DNA of 64,000 nucleotides from Halisarca cf. caerulea (lineage: Eukaryota; Porifera; Demospongiae; Chondrillida; Halisarcidae), in assembly GCA_963170055.1 (NCBI GenBank), contig CAUJGJ010000242.1:2512977-2576976 (forward strand), in the 5' to 3' direction. Position 1 is the stretch's first letter. The number at the start of each line of letters is the position of its first letter. Made by a program: the position numbers and the translations under genes. The notes below the pieces were generated by a model. That model made no database searches and was not told the DNA's origin. It worked only from the letters and a program-made list of their open reading frames with translations. Below are positions 22,188-33,615 of the stretch, piece after piece.

Positions 22188-22408
22188 CACTTTCTGCTGT
22201 TCTAACCACTGATAGTCCTCTTCCTACTGTAGTAGTAGTCTCGCCCAGTGCACTCCTACCTTTGATCGTTATATGGTAGGCAATGAAAGGGGACAGGCCA
22301 GTAATTCGGTACTCAGAATCTGCAGTAGTAGCATTGTACACGGTTGATGATTTAAGGTCTTGATAGTACACAACATGATCGACAGCGTTGGAGCTGTTCC
22401 ACTGCAGA
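22188..22408 (-). CDS. Gene B, second half of a split FN3 domain
   Basis: This 221-bp exon begins in phase 2 after TTATTATATAG and ends in phase 1 at a GTAAAT donor. It reads LQWNSSNAVDHVVYYQDL, then YRITGLSPFIAYHITIKGRS and ALGETTTTVGRGLSVVRTAE. The B-strand tryptophan is at the very start, so the first strands must come from an upstream exon that I did not find. The acceptor side is copied in a 62-bp direct repeat at about 22524-22585, so a second, identical-looking acceptor lies upstream. Confidence 0.72.
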
Positions 22409-22585
22409 CTATATAATAAAATTGCACTTTTGTATCTGCTAATTGATCTCAAAATTAATCTCTCCCTTTCTCTCTCTCTATATATATATACTATAAGAGA
22501 ATTAAATGAAATGAGAAATATCCCTGCAGACTATATAATAAAATTGCACTTTTGTATCTGCTAATTGATCTCAAAATTAATCTCT
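22402..22585. repeat. 62-bp direct duplication spanning a splice acceptor
   Basis: CTGCAGACTATATAATAAAA and the following 40 or so bases occur at 22402-22463 and again at 22524-22585, separated by a pyrimidine-rich and TA-rich spacer. On the minus strand each copy carries the gene B exon's acceptor and its first few codons. Confidence 0.85.
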
Positions 22586-22587
22586 AA

Positions 22588-22730
22588 AATTTGGCCTGAC
22601 AACTACATAGACAATGCCCTTTCTGCCACACTAACTTTTGTGGTAATAGCGCAACTTTCACACCCCGCGGTCTTTAAGTATACTTGTTATTATAAGCCAC
22701 TTAAGTGGCTAACGGTCGTTAAAAGGTTAA
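22588..22730 (-). repeat. Dispersed 144-bp repeat with AGCCACTTAAGTGGCT palindrome, copy 2
   Basis: Inverted relative to 9540-9683, with which it shares about nine bases in ten. Confidence 0.75.
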
Positions 22731-22739
22731 AAACATAGC

Positions 22740-24900
22740 CTAGTTGCCTAACTTTGTGTTTTATGCTGTGCTATGATGTAATAGGATATCATATAAAATG
22801 GTGGCTGTCAGGGACAGTGAAGAGCGTCGTAATTATTTTGCTTTTTACTCTAAAAGAGGTAGCATAAGCTAATTTAACTGCATATATGCCACCAAATATC
22901 TACTAGTGACTGGAATTCTAAAAATCAGAAAACTGTAACCAGTTACTTTTCCTCATGCACTCTGCAAAATTTGGGTTCTGGCTGGGCACCACCAGCACCA
23001 CCCTGGATCTGCCCACAGTTGTACAGAATGAAATATGGACAGTTGTACAGAATGAAATATGGACAGTTGTACAGAATGAAACATGGACAGTTGTACAGAA
23101 TGAAACATGGACAGGTGTACAGAATAAACATGAACAGTTACATTGAATGAAACATGTGTAAGAATAATTTTTGAAACATATCTAGTTGCATAAGAAGTGA
23201 ACATGGATAGTCATCAGTTTTCCTTTAAGTATATTGTGAGGTCCTCCTCTTGCACAGGGGATAGTGTTAAAAACTTCACTTTTCTGCAATGTAAAAATAA
23301 TATGTCATTAAAAGCTTCTCGTCAATTTATTGTCCCAAACTTATAGAAAAGTGTTGGCCCCTAAATGGACAAGAAGCTGCAGAAGACAAAACCATAGACC
23401 TAACCAGGGCAAAGATCGCAATTTTAACGAAAGGGGAGAAAAACTTTTGTTTGTGTAAGAATACGACTTTTAAAAACTACAAGTGTGGAAGATTTTGAAC
23501 TCTTTGCCCCGGTAGGTTTCTGTCTCATTTGACTTCATCAGTATGGTTCATTGTCGTGGTTTTATCAGCATGGGCATGGGCAGGTGTGTATGCAGGGTGA
23601 ACATGTGCCTATAGCCTAATGAGGCAGAATTTCGGCGCATTTTGAAAAAGTTTTGAAACTAAAGCGGCGAAAATTTAGTTTTAAGTTTTTTTTTTGAAAT
23701 GAGGGTTATATCCTCCTTTACTACCCTACCCCAGGTTGGACCTAGCGTCCCACAACGGTAGGAGGATATAATGTATGTGGTGTATGCAAACAACGGGTTA
23801 TAAAAATCAAACAGCCATAAGGCCCACATCTTAAAGAAAGTGGCCTGGGGGCCAAAATAAAACTAAACGGCCACCAGGGACCCACAACTGAAGATCGTGT
23901 ACCTGCTTCACAGGAGAGAACGGGTTAGCGGACTCACCTTGTTTCTGCAGCAGACGACACGCATTTTGCAGAAAACCCCTCTAGCGTACACTAGGGGGTT
24001 TACTGGTGATCAAAATTCAGAACTTTAAACTTAACCTTCTGATCCACGCAATCGAAAAAAAAAGCGCTTCGATCCTAACTAAGGCAACAGCTCAAGTTCT
24101 TCTTCACCTCAGTTACCTTTGTCGGCGCCGGTGCTGCCAACTTTAATAAGCCAAATACCTACTACTAAAACAGGTTTACGAAAAATAAAAAGTACTCTAT
24201 GCTAGAAATCAAAGTCAAAATCACAGGAACAAGCAGACAATTAACCCTATGTCAGCGAAGGAAGGAAGCACATGCCCTTACTTTGTTCATTCCACACTTG
24301 CACTGTGCACACAAGACATCGGACTAGGCATCATCTTAGTAAACGCACCCAACACATCAGACTAGGAGGTATCATCTCCCGAGTACATAGGAAGAGCATC
24401 AGCTTGAAACGGAGGTGGGTCTTTAGCAATGGCTGTAGTAAGAGACAAAACAGTGATAGATAGGTAAGTCATCTCTCCACGTTAGTGTGTATGAGTGCTT
24501 GTACAGTACATCCACATGTGTGGTTTCAAGTCTGTGCGCATTGCAAATGTGTGCGCATTGGTAACCAAGTTTGTATGTACAAATCAATACACAAATACAA
24601 TAGTGTATATGTGTATAAATGCAAAAGACAATTCTTACCTGGGAGTATTTCAAGGGATGTATTCGCGACAGTTTACACAAGTAACCCTGTCAGTCTGGGG
24701 AGATGAAGGGGAGGGAGTTGAATTGAGGCGGAGCACATCAGACGGAAGTGAGGAGAGTTGAGGGCGATGACCACAATATATACACAGTTCAGAAGAGTTG
24801 TTATCCCAACACAGGAAGCCAATCAGGACACATCAGGTAAGGTTGTTGTTCTCTGCATAATCTGCATCAAAATAAAAACAAAAATCAACACTTTGGTTGA
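22740..24900. other. Non-coding interval with a 24-bp minisatellite and a hairpin
   Basis: Five copies of a 24-bp unit containing TTGTACAGAATGAAATATGG lie at about 23018-23125. At 23704-23771 TTATATCCTCC and GGTAGGAGGATATAA form a bulged stem. It is too short for a tRNA and matches no RNA family I know. No FN3 or Ig exon of gene B was recognised here, although its 5' exons must lie upstream of 22408. Confidence 0.5.
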
Positions 24901-25019
24901 AATTAGCATTCTTTGAAGCAAGTTTTTGACACACAGTTTAAGAGGACAATTGCGATCTGAATCCATACCATTTGAATACATTCTGGGTGTGCGGTTTTGT
25001 GATAGGGATGGAGTGGGTG

Positions 25020-25440
25020 GACAGAAATTATGGGGGGTGGGGGCAAGTGTGTACGGTGTGCGCCAGGGGGTGGGGCAAGTGTGTATGGTGTGTGCCGGGG
25101 GTAGGGGTGTGTGTGTACAGTGTGTACCAGGGGTGGATACAAGTGTGTACTGTGTATGTCAGGGGGTGAGGACAAGTGTGTATGGTGTGTGCCAGGGGGT
25201 GGTAGGAGCAAGTGTGTACGGTCTGTGACAGGGGGTGTGGGCAAGTGTGTACGGTCTGTGACAGGGGGTGTGGGCAAGTGTGTACGGTCTGTGACAGGGG
25301 GTGTGGGCAAGTGTGTACGGTCTGTGTCAGGGGGTGTGGGCAAGTGTGTACTGTCTGTGACAGGGGGTGTGGGCAAGTGTGTACTGTGAGTGCCGGGGTG
25401 TGGGCAAGTGTGTACTGTGTGTGCCAGGGTGTGGGGGAAA
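25020..25440. repeat. 33-bp minisatellite
   Basis: About twelve copies of a unit containing GGGGGTGTGGGCAAGTGTGT and ACGGTCTGTGACA. The 33-base period is divisible by three, so both strands stay open over long distances without implying a gene. Confidence 0.9.
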
Positions 25441-25507
25441 AGCATGTAGGGTATGTGCAGAGGGTGAGTTGGACTTGGAGTATGTGTACAGAGTATGTAT
25501 GTATGTG

Positions 25508-26090
25508 TGACAGATGGAGTGTGTAGGTGTGCACAAGGGACATGGGTCGAGTGCCAGAGAGACGGAGTGTGTAGGTGCGCACAAGGGACATGGGTCGAGT
25601 GCCAGAGAGATGGAGTGTGTAGGTGCGCACAAGGGACATGGGTCGAGTGCCGGAGAGACGGAGTGTGTAGGTGCGCACAGAGGACATGGGTCGAGTGCCG
25701 GAGAGATGGAGTTTGTAGGTGCGCACAAGGGACATGGGTCGAGTGCCAGAGAGATGGAGTTTGTAGGTGCGCACAAGGGACATGGGTCGAGTGCCGGAGA
25801 GATGGAGTTTGTAGGTGCGCACAAGGGACATGGGTCGAGTGCCAGAGAGATGGAGTGTGTAGGTGCGCACAAGGGACATGGGTAGAGTGCCGGAGAGATG
25901 GAGTTTGTAGGTGCGCACAAGGGACATGGGTCGAGTGCCAGAGAGACGGAGTGTGTAGGCATGCACAGAGGACATGGGTCGAGTGCCGGAGAGATGGAGT
26001 GTGTAGGTGCTTACAAGGGACATGGGTCGAGTGCCAGAGAGACAGAGTGTGTAGGTGCGCACAAGGGACATGGGTAGAGTGTATATAACC
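25508..26090. repeat. 48-bp minisatellite
   Basis: Twelve units of 48 bp containing GTGTAGGTGCGCACAAGGGA and CATGGGTCGAGTGCC(A/G)GAGA. The 16-codon period keeps three or more frames open (minus-strand 16-residue repeats containing ALDPCPLCAPT). I read it as a satellite, not a gene. Confidence 0.92.
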
Positions 26091-26348
26091 TCACATACGT
26101 ACCTTAAGGGCTGTAGTCCAGGATGAGTGCTGTACACACACACGAGGCGATTGTGTGTATGTGAACGTGAAGCTGGAGAGAAGCGTCTAAAAAAAGCGAC
26201 CTGAAGTCAAAAAAAGTAATGATAGTATGATCGAGTGAGTGTATATAAGTGTAAGTGTTGCACCTCTCAAGTGGTAAGTTTGCATATAAGTACAGCATAT
26301 GTATGTGTTTACATGTGTACAAAAGTGAGTGGGTATAGTGCACATGTG

Positions 26349-26759
26349 CACGTGTGTGTGTGTGCATGTGTGTGTGCGTGCGTGTGTGCGTGCGTGCGTG
26401 CGTGCGTGCGTGCGTGTGTGTGTGTGTATGGGTGTGTGTGAATGTTTGCCTGTGCATGTGTGCATGGGAGTGGGAGTGTGACATTCCTTATATATATAGT
26501 AATAAAAAACAAACCTTCTCCTTCCTAACTCCACACGAGTTTGATTTCTTGTTTGCAAGTTAGAGCATCACGACTTCTCTTTAAAGTGGATCTTCAAATA
26601 CAGGCTGGTTGCCCCGTAAACTTTCCTGACAATCTTCAGCTGTAGTGATGATGATCCAATACAAAATTGTTATGGCAATAAAACGTAATGAAATTATTGC
26701 ATAACTACACCTATGCACACATGAAGACACACACACACACATCACAAACAGGTCTACTG

Positions 26760-26818
<59 letters not shown>

Positions 26819-27565
26819 TGCGCGCATGCGTGCGTGCAGGTGTGTGCATGTTAGCGTGTGTATGGGTGGGTGGGTGGGTGGGTGCATGTGCAGGTTCATA
26901 AATTGGAGGACAAATTTTACATATCCAAACTTCCACGTACAGGATTTACATGCATTATGTCATACACAAGCACAGGATAGACATTGCTGATGTACACAAA
27001 CGGAATAATGCAATTTACACAAGCATTTTCGGGTGATACACCCGGATCCTGTATTATGGTGAATTTTCATTAATCTAACAAAATTTGTTTGAAAAAATTG
27101 AGTGAATTAATTTGTTTGGGGTCATTTAAATCATTGTGGACACTCTTTATTGAAGTTATGACTGTACAAAATTGGATGAATAAAAGGGTTGATACCTATG
27201 GCAGTGGCAGAATATTGATTGAGACAGAACTGTATTAAGTTACCAAATACTAACAGATACCATGAGCATTGGGTCCCTCACCCATCTTCACACACATATG
27301 CACGCATGCACACACACGCACGCATGCACGCACGCATGCATGCACTCTCACGCACACACACACACACACCACATACAGTAAATACCATTCACTCACTTCA
27401 CAGTTACATTGCGATAACAAGTTCTCCCCAGACATCCCGGATTCTCCCTCTTCAGCCATTCTTCATTCTTGTCTTGTTTTCTTCTAGAGTTGCAATGAAA
27501 CAAAGACAACAAATGGAGTTGCTAAATAATTCTGTATGCAGGAACAGAATCATGTGGTGCACATG

Positions 27566-27633
<68 letters not shown>

Positions 27634-27648
27634 CGTGCATGTGTGTGT
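26349..27648. repeat. Cluster of TG/CA and (GCGT)n microsatellites
   Basis: Runs at about 26349-26430, 26760-26880 (with GCGC and GGGT sub-runs), 27297-27370 and 27561-27648. No gene is recognised between them. Confidence 0.9.
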
Positions 27649-27816
27649 GGAAGACAAAACGACTGCTTGCAATAAATGTACAATACATACAATAAAGTAG
27701 TTATATAGCAATACACAACTTTTGCAATAAGGTTACTACGACACTCTGAAACCACAGGCAGACATATTGGGCACAAGCCATCGGTGAAGTCATAGCACAT
27801 GTGCTAGAAATATGGA

Positions 27817-28545
27817 CGCAGGTGTGTTATGCCCGAATCCAGCCATAAGTGTAACATTACACGGTTTCACTCAATGAATTTCATGATAGCGCTAACCGCA
27901 TGGGTTTGTCACGCACAGATAGCAAGATTTTTGTGATGACATCATGCACAAACTGAACGTATATGCGAGAATACGAAAAAGATGTTCGGGCTCTTTCGTA
28001 GAACATGTGACAGCATGTGAATGCAGTCTAAAGAAGAGACATGCTCGAGTGGAAATTTTTCTTTCGAAATCGCGGTGGTAGAAATCTTGACTCGAAGCAA
28101 CGGCAATAGTGCCATCGGGTTCCCAATAGTCCAAACTGCGGTGAAAGATTCCTGGAGCTTTGTACCTTCTACCGTTCGAGTTATTTCCTGTGTTGGAGAC
28201 CTTCGAAAACAACAGAAACTCCTGGACATAACAGCCGTGCTTTGAGCTACCGGGCTAAAAGAATCTTTCAGGGCACTTATGTATCTAAGCTGAGACTTTT
28301 ACCACCGCGATTTTGCTTTTTTGTCTTATCGACAGTAGCCGAAGAAATTGCGTGTAGTGGGACGTTCAACTTGTAGATTGTCTTACAGAGAACACCAACA
28401 TCACGTCAATATGTTTGTAATGTGAAAGAGTAGGGTCATGTCAATATTACCCATTGCAAAAAGCAAAAACTGGGGGTTAATTTTAGTGCTTACGAAGCGT
28501 CGGCCATTTTGTGTTATGTCCAAAATTGGACATAACTCACCTTCA
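27817..28545. mobile_element. CGCAGG-family transposon, copy E
   Basis: This 729-bp element starts CGCAGGTGTGTTATGCCC and ends GGACATAACTCACCTTCA, so the last bases of the right terminus have drifted. GA flanks both ends as the 2-bp duplication. Overlapping frames inside on both strands match nothing. Confidence 0.7.
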
Positions 28546-29044
28546 GAGGGGGTAACAAATAACAATAAAAACTGTGAAATTTGTACATATTCCATACCAT
28601 AGTATACTACAATAATAATATATGCATATGACATACATACCTGGGATGGCATAGTGGGGCAATGTACATCTTCTTCGTGATACACTGGCACCGTCTGCAC
28701 ACACTTGTGAAACGTAGAAAGGTTCTAGGGCCGCCTTCAATGGACGCACGCAACTGTCATCTTCCCCTCGAGTTCAAGGTTTGCAAATAGCTTCAGCTTG
28801 AGTTCTAGGTTTGTAGATAGCTTCAGGAAATGTTAATGTTCGTTGTAGACTGCAGTGAAGCAGGCAAGAATCCTATATAAAAGGCGGATCTGCAGAACGA
28901 AAGGTGAGAAAGAAACATCTGACCCTCAAATAATCTTCATACAAATGATATAACAAATTCTGTTGAAATACAAACATGTGGCAACGCAAACATATACACA
29001 AACATGTACAAACTTGCAGAATACATGCATGTACGCAGACATGT

Positions 29045-29079
<35 letters not shown>

Positions 29080-29082
29080 CGT
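29045..29082. repeat. Short (CA)n run
   Basis: About 38 bases of CA, followed by GCATGCTTGCATGCATGC. Confidence 0.9.
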
Positions 29083-29410
29083 GCATGCTTGCATGCATGC
29101 ACATACACACCTTGCATCTGCAACACAGCACTTTTCATCACAATGCTAAGTCGGCCCACTTTCTGTGCTGCTGTTCTGAGGTGGAAAATCATATATAGAA
29201 ATTTCAGTACATAATCAAGATTTATTATATGCATGCATGTAACTTGTAAGACAGTTGTAAATAACCTCATGCGTTTCTTCAGTGCAAAGCTGTAGAAATG
29301 CCCCGCCATCCCTATCCTGGATCTCTCCGTCCCTCTTTCAGTAGGCATCGTCTTCTCGCTATACAAAGACAAGAGAAGTAAATATTCTGCACAATTGTTA
29401 TCCAACTCAC

Positions 29411-29787
29411 CACACAGTGGCTCCTGCCACTGTGAAGTCTTCCGGAGGCTGCCTTCTTATTCTTCTTGGTCTTCTTCAGGTGTTCTCATCCACTGGAGAG
29501 AAGTTTCGGGTCTAGATTGGAACAGACTTGGTTGTTCCATTTCAGAGAGTACCAGTCTCAACTTTCCAATAATTTGGAATGGATCCTAGCAACCTCCCCT
29601 CAAAAGAACGCCCAAATCTGATCCGCACTTCACCGAGTACTTCCGCTGAAATCCACATCTTGAAGTGAACCCAGTCGTCGTACCGCAGAGAGAGCACGGT
29701 CTCAACCCTCCGTAGAGGGGACGTTCCGGCCTCCTCCCTTTGGCACTAGTGACCCAGTCCAGCGACAAGATGCTACAGAGGATTCAG
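29411..29787 (-). pseudogene. Diverged copy of array exon Y
   Basis: An ATGCAG acceptor above 29787 and a GTGAGT donor below 29411 bracket a segment homologous to exon Y of the 32.9-42.0 kb array. The shared PETSLQW and acidic EEDQEE run are visible in one frame and the GTSPLRRVETVLSLRY region in another, so the frame is broken. The copy stands about 3.1 kb apart from the array and is more diverged. Confidence 0.5.
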
Positions 29788-30775
29788 CTGCATGGAAAGG
29801 AAAGAAGAACATGCCGTTAAGTAAATTATAGTTATAAAATTTCCACAAACACAAAGCTTACAGACTACAGGACAGTAAGAATATTTCAAGCATGAAATGT
29901 TAATGATAACATACCAGGCAGTGGTTCTTCCTTGCTGCTGTATATCAGGTTGGCAAAGAGATAACTCCCATACTGAACACTGCAAATAAACTGGAAAAGG
30001 GAACTGAAAAAAAAAACACAATCAAAGCTGTACAGTTTGTGCTGCCTCCAACATGAAATGGATAGAGACAGTGGAATCTCCAATAGTGGCACTCAGAGGT
30101 AAGGAAATTCTCTCCTTGAAGGACACAGCACGAGGTCAAAGGTCATGCGGCCCCAGTATATTTTCCCTACATTTTCAATACATGTCGCACCTCTCACAAA
30201 GGACAACCTCTTTACGAAGAACTGTTTCAAAGTGCCCTCTATTCGGAGATTCCACTGTAATACACCCAACATGCTATGCCTATTTAATGTGGAAACTTGA
30301 CGACACAAACCCACTCAACACAAAATTTAGGTAAATTAAACGGGAGAACAGAATTGACCCCTTTTAATGCTCTTAATGTTCCTAATTGGTCTGATGATAT
30401 CAAATTCCGATATAATGAATGTTTTTTGTCAGTCTCTTGAGTTTCGTGTGAAGAGGGTTTCACTGTACTTTGTATGTACCAATTAATTAAATTTGAAAAT
30501 TCTCAAAAATTGTCGTAGAATATTAATAGCTGCCCATCAGATTATTAAACCTATACTGCCACTTCCCTAGGAAAGGCTACTGACATAGGTGGCAATTCTT
30601 GTAGGACTTCATTTGGCATATTTCGCAAATGAGTCCACATGGGGACTGGTTATTTCCAATGAAATATCTCAAATATACAACCAAGCTTTTGATTCATGAA
30701 ATACACAATGCAAAAATTAGCACCTACATGGTATACAAGAGTGTGTGTGGGGGTGGGTGGGTGTGTAATACGTGT

Positions 30776-30966
30776 AAAGTAGAACCTCTCTATAACGGAC
30801 ATGTTGGAGCTGAAGAACAGTTTGCCATAGAAATGCTTCTATTAATAGTCCTGTCAAAAGTTTGTCTAAAGTTTTAAACACAACAATATGGCTCGACAAA
30901 ATCAGTCTGTTAGAGAGGATTTTGGCATTACGTGAGTTTGTCATATTATACAGAAGTTCCACTTCA
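30776..30966. mobile_element. CAGTGGAACC-type MITE in duplicated block 1
   Basis: AGTAGAACCTCTCTATAACGG at the left (20-bp core GTAGAACCTCTCTATAACGG) and the imperfect inverse ATACAGAAGTTCCACTT at the right. It corresponds to 48497-48660 in the second duplicate. Confidence 0.55.
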
Positions 30967-31496
30967 AATCCAAAATTGCCTCAGTTCCTAGTCGTCAAGT
31001 CACTGTTTCCAACTTTGCCACTTCATCACATGAGTGCTCCTTCCTCCATCACGAGTACTCAAGGTGCCCCGCCTCCTAAGCCACACCCACACTTTCAAGA
31101 AACCACCTCCATGGAATCTGCAAACCGTGCCTACACAATTTAGTACGCATACGAAACAAACGGGTACGCTTCTTTATACGAACTGGCCATTTTGTTCAAT
31201 CAAGCGGCGTTTTCGGAAAAGGCGAACAATTGGGGGTGGCAGGTATAATGCAATCATCCACAAGCCGGTCTCATTGTAGGAGTGAGCAGGCAGAGAAGGC
31301 GGGGCAACAACTTGACACAAGTGATGGAGGAGGGGAGCAGTCCGGATTCAGCAGCTAAAAGAGGAAACGAGATTCAGCAACGGGGATCTGGAGCAATGCT
31401 ATCACAAACATCTCGTAACAACAACAACAACAACAACAACGTCAACGTTATCACCAATGGCATCAAGTGTTTTATATTGAATTTAGGGCGCAAGCA

Positions 31497-31531
31497 ATTC
31501 AAACCTGCGTCGGCCGTTCGCAGGTTTGAAT
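31497..31531. repeat. Hairpin with a compensatory change (copy 1)
   Basis: Arms of 13 bases, ATTCAAACCTGCG and CGCAGGTTTGAAT, with loop TCGGCCGTT. At 49160-49194 the same hairpin has GTG/CAC in place of GCG/CGC. Confidence 0.8.
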
Positions 31532-32518
31532 CACCACTATACCGCCACAAAAAATATATTACAGTACTCTGTATTACAGTAACTTTGATAGGTTGGCAAC
31601 AAAAGATTAGAATGATAGAATGTTCTTTCATATCAAAAAATGAATGAAGAGTTTTCATTAGGATGCTGAAAATACGTAATCACAACACCAGATCCAGTTG
31701 CTGACTGTATGCAAACAACTATGAATCATACACATGTTCTTTAGTGTAAGATACGTACATTTAAACCTCTCTAATCAGGACACCACTGGGCCACAAGTGT
31801 ATACAAGCATACACATACAACATTGAAACCTCTATAATAGGGACACTAATGTGCCACAGTGTATACAAGCAGTCCTGTATACGGGTGTGTACCTATGGCA
31901 GAGGGTATGTTTGAAGGTAATCATTCAACTTTAGAGATACAAAATTGGACAGAGCAATGATGTCCTGATACTTTAAAGTAGTTGCTGCATTTGGTAGGTG
32001 TCCTTTGCTAGAGGTTTCACAGTTGGGGGAAAGGGTGTCTGTACAGTTTTCACATAATGCAATGTGGAACAAATTGAAAAGGAGACAAAACTGCGCACAT
32101 TTCATCTCCTTGCATGTCTGGGAAGCAGCAGCAGTGGCAGCTGATCTGAATGCAGCAGCAGTTGCGAGGCCTATTTTCAACAAGAAGAGTTCTTGTAAAG
32201 CAAGAAACTCCAGTTTTAAGACATCCTGAATTTTATGGCAGTTTTCTGTTTACAAGCATATTATCGGTGCCTGCTCTCATGATACACGAGTAAACTGCAT
32301 CAAGCACCGAATTAATAATAAAACCATCTATAGACAGATTAATGTACAGCAAAACCCTGATGACACAAACTCGATTAATGTGAAATTTTGTGCAACATAA
32401 AAGTGGTCACTTCAATACTCCCATTATTCTCAATTTTTTTGAAAACTTGAAATTCTCATTTAATGTACACTAATTGTCAGTCCCTTCACTTTTGTGTTGA
32501 GTGGGTTCCACTGACAAG

Positions 32519-32694
32519 CAAAGTAAAATCTCATTAATAAGAACCGTGATCTTGTATCAAAAAAATCCGATAATCCATAAGTACTAAACAACCAATCAAA
32601 TATGGACAAAATCATTCGGAAGTGATATATATGTTGAATGTTTTCAGTAAGGTTGATATTCACAATCACGGTTTTGATTAATGAGATTTTACTG
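32519..32694. mobile_element. MITE with AGTAAAATCTCATTAAT termini
   Basis: AGTAAAATCTCATTAATAAG at the left matches the inverse of CTTTTGATTAATGAGATTTTACT-like sequence at the right (19-bp core ATTAATGAGATTTTACTGT). ACCGTGAT is shared inside both arms. It is about 176 bp long. Confidence 0.65.
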
Positions 32695-32944
32695 TAATAA
32701 TACAACTATCATAGTCACTCATCTTTGCATTTCTGTGCCCCGGCAGCCAGCTCATCAGTTTTTGCCTTCTCCTCCGTCGCCATCTTCCCACTGAATGGAA
32801 GTCTCGGGTCTAGATTATCATCATAGCGAAGCTGCACAACAGCCATCCCCCTTCCAGTAGCAGCTAATAGTCATCCAGACATCATCTTCTCGCTAAACAA
32901 AGACAAGAGAAGTAAATATTCTGTACAATTGATATCCAACTCAC

Positions 32945-33319
32945 CACACAGTGACTCCTGCCACTGTGAAGTCTTCCGGAGGCCTTCGTCTTCTTCTTAG
33001 TCTTCTTCTTCGGGTGTTCCCATCCACTGGAGAGAAGTCTCGGGTCTAGATTGGAACAATCCTGTTTGTCCCATTGCAAGAAGTACCAGTCTCAACTTTC
33101 CAAAAAATTGGAAAGGATCCTGGCAACCTCCCTTTAACAGAACGCACAAGTTGATCCTCACTTCACCGAGGACTTCAACTGAACTCCACACCTTGAAGTG
33201 AACCCAGTCGTCGTACATCAGAGAGAGCACGGTCTCAACCCTCCGTAGAGGGGACGTTCCGGCCTCCTCCCTTCAGTACTGTGACCCAGTCCAGCGACAA
33301 GATGTAACGGAGGCTCCAG
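32945..33319 (-). pseudogene. Array exon Y, unit 1
   Basis: The CCCTGCAG acceptor and GTGAGT donor are intact. Reading in one frame gives LVAGLGH near the start; another frame gives LMYDDWVHFKVWSSVEVLGE and ends PETSLQWMGTPEEED before a TAA. Single-base differences between copies move the frame, and no copy reads through completely. Exon Y recurs at 34800-35174, 36627-36999, 38208-38582 and 40075-40447. The protein family is not recognised. Confidence 0.5.
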
Positions 33320-33502
33320 CTGCAGGGAAACAAAGAAGAAAAGGTTACCAAAAATAGATAATAGTTCCACACATTTCAAGAAAACAGGCCAAATAGCAGT
33401 TGTAATAATGCAATGCTTTATCGGGGATGAGTCTCGATAAAGCACCAGGGCTGCATACAGGATTCAGGGCTAGGGGGGCAAATTGAGCTTCTTAAAATCT
33501 TA

Positions 33503-33615
33503 GGGGGGGGGGGGGGGGGCAACACAATATGGGAGTTTATAGGTGTACAGAGACCGGGGGGGGGGGGGGGTATTATAGGTATCAATGCTATGTGTGTGTG
33601 TGGGGGGGGGGGGAT
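33503..33615. repeat. Poly-G tracts in array unit 1
   Basis: Three runs of 12-19 consecutive G within about 115 bases. Shorter equivalents occur at about 35360-35457 and 38774-38890. They are candidate G-quadruplexes on the plus strand and vary in length between units. Confidence 0.9.

Larger units (their letters stand above)
30500..32230. repeat. Ancient duplicated block, copy 1
   Basis: Order of shared landmarks with 48260-49740: AAAATTAGCACCTA, a MITE, an open segment starting MSAPSSITS, a GAGTGAGCAGGCAGAGAAGG stretch, a 35-bp hairpin, and a segment reading CAHFISLHVWEAAAVAADLN. Spacing is conserved to within about 10 percent. In this copy the MSAPSSITS frame stops after 37 codons. Confidence 0.7.

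Noticed and set aside
25508..26090. Possible CRISPR array from evenly spaced repeats
   Set aside because: The whole 48-bp unit is repeated head to tail with no unique spacers, and the context is eukaryotic.
25028..26143. 371-codon minus-strand frame of 16-residue repeats
   Set aside because: The frame exists because the 33-bp and 48-bp minisatellites have periods divisible by three. Overlapping frames on the other strand are equally open.
31494..31540. Possible tRNA because of the GTTTGAATC stretch
   Set aside because: The sequence is a simple 13-bp hairpin; no acceptor stem, D-arm or anticodon arm can be drawn around it.
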